Shown here piece after piece: positions 1 to 7,245 of a stretch of DNA of 11,436 nucleotides. This DNA is from Deltaproteobacteria bacterium (GTDB taxonomy: Bacteria; Desulfobacterota; Desulfobacteria; Desulfobacterales; ETH-SRB1). Each line of letters opens with the position of its first letter. The first letter of the stretch is position 1. The stretch lies in the NCBI GenBank assembly GCA_019309665.1, contig JAFDFV010000020.1, positions 1-11,436 on the forward strand, given 5' to 3'. A program made the position numbers and the translations under genes. A model generated the notes under the pieces. The model made no database searches and was not told the origin of the DNA. It saw nothing but the letters and a program-made list of their open reading frames with translations.

Positions 1-72
1 ATAACAAGAACTGTAAGTAGTCGAGTAGTCAACCACTCTACCAATATCAAAATAATCAAGCGGTGGTATTTA

Positions 73-962
73 ATGAAAAAGCAATTCATCAATTCAATTA
101 AGACGGGCGATATTATCGATGACATCTTTGTGCTGTCTGAAAAAAATCTTGCGCAGAAAAAAGACGGAAATAATTTCTTAAATGTTTCTCTCTCAGACAA
201 AACAGGTATTATAAAGGGTGTTGTGTGGGATAATGTCGACCGGATATCAGCAAAAATATCCGCCGGCGACTTTGCCGGCGTGAAGGGAAAAGTTACAGAA
301 TACAGGGGATCTCTTCAACTAGTTATTAAGAATATAGAAGCGTGCTCAGCAGACTCATTTGATCCTTCAGACTTTCTGCCGGAATCCAAATTTAACAGAG
401 ATGCCATGTTTGAGCGCCTGTTAAAATTAACTGAAACTGTTGAAACCTTGTATCTAAAAAATCTTCTTGAGGAGGCGGCCTTATTGAACATACACTCTCC
501 ATGGCGCGGCTTGCCGATAAAATAGCCGAGCACTATCAATATATTGGAATTGACCGGGATATTCTTATTACAGGCGCAATACTCCACGATATCGGGAAAA
601 TAAGCGAGTTCGACTATAAAGTTAAGATAGATTATTCAGACGAAGGAAGGCTGCTTAACCATATTGTCATAGGCGTACAGATGATCGAGGAAAAACTCAA
701 AAATATTAAAAATTTTCCTGATGAACAGGCATTATTAATCAAACATATGATTGTAAGCCATCATGGAACAAGAGAGTTTGGTTCGCCTGAACCACCCAAA
801 ACGATTGAGGCTGTATTACTCAACTATATCGACGAGATAGATTCAAAGGTAAACGGCATACGGGAATTTATTGCCAAGGAAAATCCCGGTGAAAAATGGA
901 CTTCCTTTCACAGATTACTGGAACGTTTTTTTTACATAGGAAAAAATAAAGAAGATTTATAA
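73..962 (+). pseudogene. Broken OB-fold/HD phosphohydrolase (YhaM-type 3'-5' exoribonuclease)
   Basis: Two adjacent frames together resemble one YhaM-like protein. Frame one (73-525) has an N-terminal OB-fold nucleic-acid-binding domain (roughly residues 10-95, with GIIKGVVWDN) and the linker ending YLKNLLE near 470. Homology then resumes in another frame at about 474 with GGLIEHTLSMARLADKIA, followed by the HD motif LHDIGK, the HHGTREFGSP segment and the distal DEIDSK. Family members I recall carry about 30 residues between LLE and GGL(L/I)EH; these are missing. The number of lost bases must be 3n+1, because the frame moves from 1 to 3. The protein that starts at 73 therefore ends in about 15 junk residues and lacks the HD domain. 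The ATG at 501 lies inside the HD domain, after its first His, so it is unlikely to be a true start. The upstream start at 73 follows GCGGTGG. Intact relatives trim RNA or DNA 3' ends in a metal-dependent way. An assembly error at the junction is the main alternative to a real pseudogene. Confidence 0.8.
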
Positions 963-969
963 CAGTTCA

Positions 970-1144
970 GCCACCAAGGCACAAAGACACAAATGAGGGA
1001 TATGGCTGATAAATTGGGGAATTGCGAATTTAGGAATTATAAATGTAAACTTCCTTCAATTCGGAATTCCTAAATCTCTAAATTCCTAAATTATGAATTT
1101 TAGAGAATTATATTATAATCTTGGTGTCTTAGTGTCTTTGTGGC
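970..1144. repeat. Inverted-repeat element with CCAC/AAG/CACAAAGACAC-type ends
   Basis: The left arm 970-990 and right arm 1124-1144 are imperfect inverted repeats, 18 of 21 bases matching once one is reverse-complemented (core CACAAAGACAC and related). Inside, GAATTTAGGAATT at 1026-1038 can pair with AATTCCTAAAT at 1065-1075 or with AAATTCCTAAATT at about 1080-1092, so alternative nested hairpins are possible. The element fills nearly the whole gap between the broken HD gene and tmk, and encodes nothing I can see. Ends of this kind recur between genes in other deltaproteobacterial genomes as far as I remember. It resembles a non-autonomous, MITE-like palindromic element. No clean target-site duplication was seen. 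Confidence 0.6.
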
Positions 1145-1174
1145 GAAACAATAACGAAGAATTAACTGATTAAA

Positions 1175-1807
1175 ATGTTTATAACTCTTGAAGGCATAGA
1201 AGGTTCAGGCAAAACGACTCAGATAAAGAATATAGCTGAATTCTTGCAGAGTAAAGGACAGGACTGCGTTATAACCAGGGAGCCGGGAGGTACAAAGACC
1301 GGAGAAAAAATTCGGGCTATCCTTCTTGATCCCGAAAGCAGTGATATGGATCCTATAACTGAGCTTCTTCTGTATATGGCAGACAGGTCTCAACATATTA
1401 AGGAATTTATATATCCATCCTTATCTTCAGGCAAAACCGTTTTATGTGATCGTTATTATGATGCCACAGTTGTTTATCAAGGCTTTGCAAGGGGACTTGA
1501 TATAGGACTTATAAACAGGTTGCATGAATTAGTCTTTGAAAATTTAAAACCTGACATAACAATCCTTCTTGATCTGCCACCTGAAACAGGCTTAATGCGC
1601 GCATGGGAACAAATAGAAAACGGCTCAAGGACCGCCCTTGAAACCCGTTTTGAAAAAGAAACCCTCTCATTTCACCAAAAGGTAAGATCCGGCTACCTTG
1701 AGCTTGCTAAAAAAGAGCCTTTGAGATTCAGAATTGTCGATGCATCAAATGATGAAAATCAAGTCAAAAATGATATAATAAAGATTTTATCTGCAAGATG
1801 GACATAA
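1175..1807 (+). CDS. tmk: Thymidylate kinase
   Basis: This cytosolic enzyme phosphorylates dTMP to dTDP with ATP, an essential step in dTTP supply. The 210-residue length is normal for bacterial Tmk. Visible motifs are the P-loop GIEGSGKTT (residues 7-15), the TREPGGT segment (34-40) that helps position dTMP, the DRY motif (92-94) with the following YYDATVVYQG region, and a lid region after LLDLPPETGLMRA (about 131-160) rich in Arg and Glu. The start fits the family N terminus (MFITLEGIEGSGKTT), although the Shine-Dalgarno upstream is weak (only GAAGA). Its end overlaps the next gene by 10 bases, so the two are probably translationally coupled. No promoter could be assigned, because the repeat element lies directly upstream. 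Confidence 0.96.
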   Translation: MFITLEGIEGSGKTTQIKNIAEFLQSKGQDCVITREPGGTKTGEKIRAILLDPESSDMDPITELLLYMADRSQHIKEFIYPSLSSGKTVLCDRYYDATVVYQGFARGLDIGLINRLHELVFENLKPDITILLDLPPETGLMRAWEQIENGSRTALETRFEKETLSFHQKVRSGYLELAKKEPLRFRIVDASNDENQVKNDIIKILSARWT

Positions 1808-4101
1808 AGCCAATGATTCATTCTATCTTAGCTGCCATAGGCAATACGCCGCTGGTGGAAATAAGGAAATTAAACCCGAACCCAAAGGTTAAGATATTCG
1901 CAAAGCTGGAATATTTTAACCCGGGAGGTTCGATAAAAGACAGAACCGCTCTTTATATGATTGAGAAAGCGGAAAAATCCGGTTTACTTACACACAACAA
2001 GACGGTTATCGAGGCTACAAGCGGTAATACAGGGATCGGACTTGCTCTGGTATGCGCTGTAAAAGGGTATAAACTACTGTTAACAATGTCTGAAGCTGTA
2101 AGCGTTGAAAGGCAAAAAATCTTGAAGGCTCGGGGTGCTGAAATTTTACTGACGCCTGGGCATCTTGGAACAGATGGCGCCATTGAGGAGGTATATCATC
2201 AGGCGCTGGAAAACCCGGATACGTACTATATGACAGATCAGTTCAATAATGAAGCCAACTGCCTGGCACACTACCATGGAACCGCCGAAGAAATCTGGAA
2301 ACAAACCAAAGGCAATGTATCAATGATTGTTGCAACCATGGGAACAACCGGTACTCTCATGGGCGTCTCAAAAAGGCTGAAAGAATACAACTCTGATATA
2401 AAAATAATTGGCGTAGAACCCTACCTTGGGCATAAAATCCAGGGCTTAAAGAATATGAAGGAGGCATACCGTCCAGAAATTTTTGAAAAAAACCGTCTTG
2501 ATAAAATAGTCAATATTGAAGACGAAGAAGCCTTTGAAATGACAAGGAAACTTGCAAAAAAAGAAGGCATGTTCGTCGGCATGAGCAGTGGCGCAGCTAT
2601 GGTTATCGCCGGAAAAGAAGCTGAAACCATGACCGAAGGTACAATAGTTGTAATATTCCCGGACGGTGGTGAGCGGTACCTCAGCACCCCGCTTTTTGCA
2701 GTACAAAACAAAGTCGGCCTTCAATTTTTTAATACAATGAGCCGGACCAAAGAACCATTTGAGCCGATTCAGCCAGGAAAGGTTTCCATATATTCATGCG
2801 GCCCTACAGCTCACGCCAGAATGGACATGGGAGAATGCCGGCGTTTTATCTTTGCAGACCTTCTAAGCCGTTATCTTGATTTCAGAGGTTATTCTGTTAC
2901 CCACATCATGAATATAACTGATATGGATGACAAAACCATAAATGGTTCTGAAAAAGCGGGTCTTTCTCTCTCTGAATTTACAGAAAAACACATTGATTAT
3001 TTCAAGAAAGATCTGGCCGACCTAAACATTAAACCTGCCGCGGAATATCCAAAGACAAGCGAACATATCGAAGATATGGTCTTGCTGGCTGAAAAACTCG
3101 TTAATAAAGGATTTGCATATGAAAAACTCCGTTCGCTTTATTTTGATATTTCCCGTTTTTCAGATTATGGAAGACTATCAGGTATTGACTTAAACAAGAT
3201 AAAAATCGGAGCAACAGTAGATCTGGATGAATATGAAAAGGACAATCCACGAGACTTTACTCTCTTCAAAAGATCCAGGCTCTCAGAACTCAAAAGGGGA
3301 ATATATGTCAAGACAGACTGGGGCAATGTTCGCCCGTCATGGCATATACAGTGTGCTGCCATGTCCATGAAATATCTTGGCGAATTCTTTGATATCCATA
3401 CAAGCAGCAGAGCGCTCGTATTTCCCCATCACGAAAATGAAATAGCTATAGCTCAATCTTTAACCGGCAAGCCACTGGCCAAATACTGGATTCATTGTGA
3501 TCAGGTTCTGATTAACAACAAGAACATTAATGACAAAGAAAATAGACTTACTCTTGAAAAACTCTATGATCTCGGCTTTTCCGGAAGAGAAATAAGGTAC
3601 TGGCTTTTTTCAAGCCATTACAGAAAACCCATTAATTTCTCAGTCGAACGGCTCGAATATGCCAAACATTCCTTAAAAAGACTTGATATCTGTATTAATT
3701 CTTTGATGAATTTAAAAGACGAGCTTTCTTATCCCGAACTTGACCAGCTTATTTATGATATTAAACATGGCGTTGTTACCGCCATGGACGATGATCTGAA
3801 TATTTCAGCAGCACTGGCTTCGATTTTTAATATCATAAAACAAATAAACATATTGATCCTGAAAAAAATGCTCGGCAAAGATGATGCCTCCAAGATTATA
3901 GATGCATTTAGAAATATTGATTCAGTGCTGGGAATATTTAACTTTGGAGATGAAATTTCAAATCCTGAAATCCTGCGCCTGATTGAGGAAAGAAATAAGG
4001 CCAGAGCAGAAAAAAACTGGGATCTTGCTGATAACATACGTAAACAGCTAATATCACTTGGAGTTACAGTTAAAGACCAGAAGATGAATATAAGTGCCTA
4101 A
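1798..4101 (+). CDS. Cysteine synthase / cysteinyl-tRNA synthetase-like fusion protein
   Basis: Residues 1 to about 300 form a complete fold-type II PLP enzyme of the O-acetylserine sulfhydrylase family. It has NPGGSIKDR with the expected PLP lysine K47, the phosphate/substrate loop TSGNTG (74-79), the QFNNEAN segment, GMSSGAA and a C-terminal PDGGERYLST. Such enzymes make cysteine from O-acetylserine (or O-phosphoserine) and sulfide. Residues about 308-767 match CysRS over its full length (E. coli CysRS is 461 residues), including the C-terminal helical part (ARAEKNWDLADNIRKQL). The four zinc/cysteine ligands appear conserved: C334 (CGPT), C519 (WHIQC), and H544 and E548 (PHHENE). However, the HIGH signature reads DMGE at 343-346, and the KMSKS position reads NINDK at about 576-580. 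KIIK, linked to PLP binding and persulfide synthesis in other CysRS, reads KTIN (379-382). Normal Cys-AMP formation is therefore doubtful. The domain may sense or bind cysteine or tRNA, or do different chemistry. The genome presumably has another cysS. The start overlaps tmk; M6 is a possible later start. Confidence 0.9.
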   Translation: MDIKPMIHSILAAIGNTPLVEIRKLNPNPKVKIFAKLEYFNPGGSIKDRTALYMIEKAEKSGLLTHNKTVIEATSGNTGIGLALVCAVKGYKLLLTMSEAVSVERQKILKARGAEILLTPGHLGTDGAIEEVYHQALENPDTYYMTDQFNNEANCLAHYHGTAEEIWKQTKGNVSMIVATMGTTGTLMGVSKRLKEYNSDIKIIGVEPYLGHKIQGLKNMKEAYRPEIFEKNRLDKIVNIEDEEAFEMTRKLAKKEGMFVGMSSGAAMVIAGKEAETMTEGTIVVIFPDGGERYLSTPLFAVQNKVGLQFFNTMSRTKEPFEPIQPGKVSIYSCGPTAHARMDMGECRRFIFADLLSRYLDFRGYSVTHIMNITDMDDKTINGSEKAGLSLSEFTEKHIDYFKKDLADLNIKPAAEYPKTSEHIEDMVLLAEKLVNKGFAYEKLRSLYFDISRFSDYGRLSGIDLNKIKIGATVDLDEYEKDNPRDFTLFKRSRLSELKRGIYVKTDWGNVRPSWHIQCAAMSMKYLGEFFDIHTSSRALVFPHHENEIAIAQSLTGKPLAKYWIHCDQVLINNKNINDKENRLTLEKLYDLGFSGREIRYWLFSSHYRKPINFSVERLEYAKHSLKRLDICINSLMNLKDELSYPELDQLIYDIKHGVVTAMDDDLNISAALASIFNIIKQINILILKKMLGKDDASKIIDAFRNIDSVLGIFNFGDEISNPEILRLIEERNKARAEKNWDLADNIRKQLISLGVTVKDQKMNISA

Positions 4102-4293
4102 AGTGAGCTAAAGTATATTAAAGTGTCTAAAGTTAAGGAATGCGCCTCCGGCGCTGCTGATTTTAACTTTTCTTCAGTTGCTTGTAACCTTGGCCGACCT
4201 TAAGACACTTATAACTTTAAAATTAGCACGCCGAAGGCGTACCACAACTTTAGGCACTTTAGCTCACTTTAGGCATTTTAGGCACTTTAGGCA
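4095..4293. repeat. Long imperfect palindrome plus 9-base (C/T)TTTAGGCA tandem units
   Basis: Positions 4095-4114 and 4256-4275 are perfect 20-base inverted repeats (core CTTTAGCTCACTTTAGGC on the right). The left arm includes the stop codon of the fusion gene. Further inside, the arms stay related: 4142-4154 (GCGCC-TCC-GGCGC) and 4228-4240 (ACGCC-GAA-GGCGT) are small hairpins that also match each other as inverted copies, and AAAGTT and ATTTTAA blocks recur in both arms. The whole stretch could fold into one long hairpin, or a cruciform in DNA. On the right, units of CTTTAGGCA or TTTTAGGCA repeat at 4248-4256, 4267-4275, 4276-4284 and 4285-4293. It has no coding content. It may act as a transcript-end structure for the fusion gene, or be a dispersed repeat of the genome. 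Confidence 0.75.
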
Positions 4294-4374
4294 CTTAACA
4301 ACGTGTCGGGGTACTTTTGAGAACTTAATATAAACACAGCCTCTCTGGAGGTGGTAATTTGAATAGAGGAAATC

Positions 4375-5361
4375 ATGAAACCAATATATTTTCCATTTAC
4401 GTATATTTCCGAACCGGTTTTAGAGGCGCTTTCCGCCTTTTTCAAACAGATTGTCGTTTACCAGCCTTCAAATCTAAAAATACCTGAAAGTATGCAAAAA
4501 CCGGCTGATAGCGATTTGCTTGAAATTCGCATTCCAGTTAAGGGAGATGAGAATAAAATTGATAACATTCTAAAAGACTACAAAAACTGGGCAAACATTC
4601 ATCAGGAAAGTGAACTGGCTTTTTTTAAGACAAAGCCGGATATAATTCCCTTTTTTGGCGAATCCTACACATCACAAATCAAAGCAGATATAAAAAAAAA
4701 GCAGAAACAACAGAACGAAAAAAAGCAGGACTCTCTTTTAAATGCAAGAATTTTTCTTCATATGGCCCAGGAATTCGACTCGCAAAACTGGGAAATAAAC
4801 AAAGAGCTTCTATTATCGGAAGAAAAAACATTGAATCTCATTGATAATCTCAAAGGAGAGGATGAACTATCATTTAAAAAAAATGATAAAGTAAAAACAG
4901 TAGAAATAGATTATCAAAGCGAGTATATGACACCTGATCGAATTATTGCATGGACACATTTGCTGCAATACGATCAAGATATGTCAAACCTGTTTATAAC
5001 AAACAGCCGCTCAGTTGTTGAGCATCTGGTAGAAAAAACCCCTGAGGCAAAAATTGTACTTAGTATTGATTCAATACCTCTGACCAACAGCAGGGATAAA
5101 AAGACAGAAAAATGGCAAAAAAGTTTAATCAAGCAGCTTGAATTACTTCAGGAAAATCCCCTGCCTGCATCAGAAGACATCAAAATTAAATCGCCTTTTG
5201 ATAAAGACGACGGCAAAAAAGTTTCATTAACACTATATCTTGTCCCGGGCGAATCTCCTTATAATTTTTTTACCCGCAGTGCCTGGCATAAAACGCCTGT
5301 TAAAGAAATAAATAAGAAAAGCGGATTTAACAATACTCTGATAGGATTTGTTGAATTTTAA
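4375..5361 (+). CDS. Conserved-looking cytoplasmic protein of unknown function
   Basis: I do not recognise a characterised family in this 328-residue protein. It has no signal peptide and no membrane segment. The N-terminal part (1-100) begins MKPIYFPFTYIS, with an aromatic, proline-rich look, and contains a mixed segment up to IIPFFGESYTS. A strongly basic, glutamine/lysine-rich helix follows (about 101-120, KKKQKQQNEKKQ) and leads into an amphipathic stretch ARIFLHMAQEFD (124-135). A C-terminal half with alternating strands and helices ends GFNNTLIGFVEF. No catalytic signature was found. Base composition and codon use match the neighbouring housekeeping genes, and the start has a good ribosome site (AGAGGA at 4365-4370, ATG at 4375). 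These points support a real, resident gene. My impression is that similar proteins occur in other sulfate reducers, but this is from memory. The palindromic element upstream separates it from the fusion gene, so co-transcription is uncertain. Confidence 0.75.
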   Translation: MKPIYFPFTYISEPVLEALSAFFKQIVVYQPSNLKIPESMQKPADSDLLEIRIPVKGDENKIDNILKDYKNWANIHQESELAFFKTKPDIIPFFGESYTSQIKADIKKKQKQQNEKKQDSLLNARIFLHMAQEFDSQNWEINKELLLSEEKTLNLIDNLKGEDELSFKKNDKVKTVEIDYQSEYMTPDRIIAWTHLLQYDQDMSNLFITNSRSVVEHLVEKTPEAKIVLSIDSIPLTNSRDKKTEKWQKSLIKQLELLQENPLPASEDIKIKSPFDKDDGKKVSLTLYLVPGESPYNFFTRSAWHKTPVKEINKKSGFNNTLIGFVEF

Positions 5362-5362
5362 T

Positions 5363-5390
5363 CCACAGATTACGCAGATTACACAGATTT
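5363..5390. repeat. CAGATTA-type short repeat (CCACAGATTACGCAGATTACACAG)
   Basis: Directly after the stop codon at 5359-5361, three near-copies of CAGATT(A) follow each other at 8- to 9-base steps. This matches a dispersed intergenic repeat pattern that I recall from many bacterial genomes. No coding or clear regulatory role is visible. Confidence 0.45.
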
Positions 5391-5451
5391 TCACGAGTTA
5401 GCTGCTTATAATTATTACCCCAGAAAAAATTATCAAAATTTATCAGAATAC

Positions 5452-5478
5452 TTGACTATCCTTATTAATTGGTATAAT
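5452..5478 (+). promoter_or_regulatory. Sigma70-type promoter for the ferredoxin gene
   Basis: TTGACT at 5452-5457 (five of six consensus bases) and a perfect TATAAT at 5473-5478 are separated by 15 bases, slightly short. Shifting the -35 to CTTGAC gives 16. Transcription would begin near 5485, giving an AT-rich leader of about 70 bases before the ferredoxin start. A strong AAAGGAG ribosome site lies about 10 bases before the ATG at 5556. Confidence 0.65.
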
Positions 5479-5555
5479 GACATTTTTGATATGTAAAAAA
5501 TCAAGTTTGATTTTATAATCGTTAATTAATTTTTTATGAAAGGAGACTTTTTCAA

Positions 5556-5744
5556 ATGGCTTTTAAACCTACTGTCGACTTGGACAAATGTGAAGGTTGT
5601 GAAGAATGTGTGGAAAATTGCCCTTCTGATGTTCTGGAAATGAAGGATGGCAAAGCATTCGTAGCTAATGAGGATGAATGTCTTGGCTGTGAAACATGCA
5701 TCGAAGTTTGCGAACAAGGCGCTATTACCGTTGAAGAGATTTAA
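5556..5744 (+). CDS. 2[4Fe-4S] ferredoxin
   Basis: This 62-residue protein is a small soluble electron carrier with two cubane clusters. The first motif is C12-x2-C15-x2-C18-x3-C22-P and the second is C42-x2-C45-x2-C48-x3-C52. As in clostridial-type ferredoxins, each cluster should be ligated by three cysteines of one motif and the last cysteine of the other. The second motif lacks the usual Pro after its last Cys (it is CEQG). The sequence is very acidic outside the motifs. It has its own promoter, a strong ribosome-binding site (GAAAGGAGA) and a terminator, so it is probably a highly expressed single-gene unit. Its redox partners in this organism cannot be deduced from the window. The LarA-like gene downstream lies beyond the terminator. 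Confidence 0.95.
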   Translation: MAFKPTVDLDKCEGCEECVENCPSDVLEMKDGKAFVANEDECLGCETCIEVCEQGAITVEEI

Positions 5745-5780
5745 TTAATTTGCACTTTTTTTATTTTTCTATTAGCTATT

Positions 5781-5812
5781 AAGGTGGGCCACAAGCCCAC
5801 CTTTTTAATTTT
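5781..5812 (+). terminator. Rho-independent terminator after the ferredoxin gene
   Basis: AAGGTGGGC (5781-5789) pairs perfectly with GCCCACCTT (5795-5803) across a CACAA loop, followed by TTTAATTTT. This is a 9-base, GC-rich stem with a T tract, about 36 bases after the stop codon. Confidence 0.9.
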
Positions 5813-5949
5813 CTGAAAAAATAATCAAAACGATTTCTTTACGGAAGCATAAAACTCCGCCATAAGCATCCACCAAAAACATACGATGGCCTATTCTCTT
5901 TCTTTTTGCTGCAATATGTAATTGATTTATATCTTTGTTCCCTTAGATA

Positions 5950-7239
5950 ATGCCTGATAATAATTCTATAATAAAATATCCTGACATGGCTCTTGTAAAA
6001 CAAAAGCTTCATAAATCAGGAGGTAAGGATTTATCTGCTAAAATATTATCTGCTCTATCGTCATTACCCATTTCCAATAGTATAAAGCCTGAAGAAACCG
6101 TAGCTGTGGCAGTTGGGAGTAGAAACATCAGTAAAATTGACGGAATCCTTTACTATTGTTTGAGCTTTCTAAAAACAAAGGGACTCAAGCCTTTCATAAT
6201 ACTAGCCATGGGAAGTCACGGGGGTGCCACAAGTGACGGTCAGAGGAATGTCCTTGCAAAACTTGGGATCACGGAATCTGCGATGGGAGTTCCTGTTGTT
6301 TCGGATATGGATGTTGAATGTATAAGCGAGGTTCCAAAAAGTCCGAAAATATATATTTCAAAAGCAGCTTTAAAGGCAGATCATATAGTAATTATTAATA
6401 GAATAAAGAACCATACCAAGTTCAGGGCTGATATAGAAAGCGGCCTGTGCAAGATGCTGTCAATAGGTCTTGGCAAAGCAAAAGGTGCGGCTGAATTTCA
6501 TCAATGCGCTATAAAGAATAGCTTCAGAATTATTGAAGATGCTGCAAAAATTATAATTAATAAGTGTAATATTCTTTTCGGAATAGCCCTTCTGGAAGAT
6601 GGATTTGGGGATTTAGCCCATGCAGAAGCAATTCTACCATCATCAATTATAGAACGCGAAAAAATACTTCTCAAAAATGCTGCCGCAATGATGGGACATA
6701 TCCCATTTGACCTTCTCGATATATTAATCATAGATTATATCGGCAAAAATATCAGTGGAATCGGCATGGATTCCAATATTACAGGCAGACACAGGGATAT
6801 CATGGGAGATTTTTATACGGCTCCCCATGTTAAACGTATATTTGTAAGGAATTTATCACCTGATTCAGATGGCAATGGTCATGGAATCGGCCTTGCAGAC
6901 ATTACCACAAAACGGCTTGTCAATGCACTGGATTTTAAAAAAACATATACAAATGCGATCACAGCGATTTCGCCTGAAAAAGCGGCAATACCAATACATT
7001 TTGACACAGACCGTGAATCGCTTGAAGCATGTTCAAAAACCATAGGTTTAAAGTCAATGGAAAAGGCACGTATCGTCAGGATTAAAGATACAGCAACCCT
7101 CGAACTTTTACAGGTTTCAAAAGCACTTTTGCCGGATATTTTATCAAATCCCAATCTAAAACAGATAACAGAATGGACTCCTTTTCAGTTTGACAATAAT
7201 GGCAATCTGCCCGAATTGTCTTCCTTATTGTCCCGGTAA
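5950..7239 (+). CDS. LarA-like (DUF2088) protein, possible nickel-pincer enzyme
   Basis: This 429-residue protein belongs to the lactate racemase (LarA)/DUF2088-type superfamily. The N-terminal half carries AMGSHGGATSDGQ (86-98, His90), a hallmark of this group. A second conserved block runs through KNHTKFRADIESGLCK (153-168) to GLGKAKGAAEFH (173-184). K168 and H184 are 16 residues apart, the same spacing as I recall for K184 and H200 of Lactobacillus plantarum LarA, which hold the nickel-pincer nucleotide; H155 could match the remaining His. So a 2-hydroxyacid racemase or epimerase activity is plausible, but the substrate is unknown and it is not close to true LarA. No larB, larC or larE pincer-synthesis gene is in the window. 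No Shine-Dalgarno precedes the start at 5950; M13 at 5986 is an alternative. The 140 bases upstream (after the terminator) show no clear promoter. It lies 6 bases before the alkyltransferase gene and is probably co-transcribed with it. Confidence 0.8.
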   Translation: MPDNNSIIKYPDMALVKQKLHKSGGKDLSAKILSALSSLPISNSIKPEETVAVAVGSRNISKIDGILYYCLSFLKTKGLKPFIILAMGSHGGATSDGQRNVLAKLGITESAMGVPVVSDMDVECISEVPKSPKIYISKAALKADHIVIINRIKNHTKFRADIESGLCKMLSIGLGKAKGAAEFHQCAIKNSFRIIEDAAKIIINKCNILFGIALLEDGFGDLAHAEAILPSSIIEREKILLKNAAAMMGHIPFDLLDILIIDYIGKNISGIGMDSNITGRHRDIMGDFYTAPHVKRIFVRNLSPDSDGNGHGIGLADITTKRLVNALDFKKTYTNAITAISPEKAAIPIHFDTDRESLEACSKTIGLKSMEKARIVRIKDTATLELLQVSKALLPDILSNPNLKQITEWTPFQFDNNGNLPELSSLLSR

Positions 7240-7245
7240 AAGGTT

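Noticed and set aside
1..72. Upstream extension of the first gene, since the frame stays open to the window edge
   Set aside because: The family N terminus matches the Met at 73, and the upstream translation has no homology that I recognise.
73..962. Programmed ribosomal frameshift joining the OB and HD frames
   Set aside because: A simple slip would not restore the roughly 30 family residues missing at the junction, and although an A-rich run (TCTAAAAAATC) lies at about 453-463, no clear slippery heptamer with a downstream structure was seen. A deletion explains the data better.
1798..4101. Two separate genes (cysK and cysS) miscalled as one
   Set aside because: The frame is continuous from the synthase C terminus (PDGGERYLST) into the CysRS N terminus (FFNTMSRTKEPF) with no stop codon and no internal ribosome site, so a true fusion is the better reading.
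5805..5882. Minus-strand 25-codon frame (MFLVDAYGGVLCFRKE...) in the gap before the LarA-like gene
   Set aside because: The peptide looks protein-like, but it has no ribosome site, no partner and ends within the terminator tail. It is too short to support.
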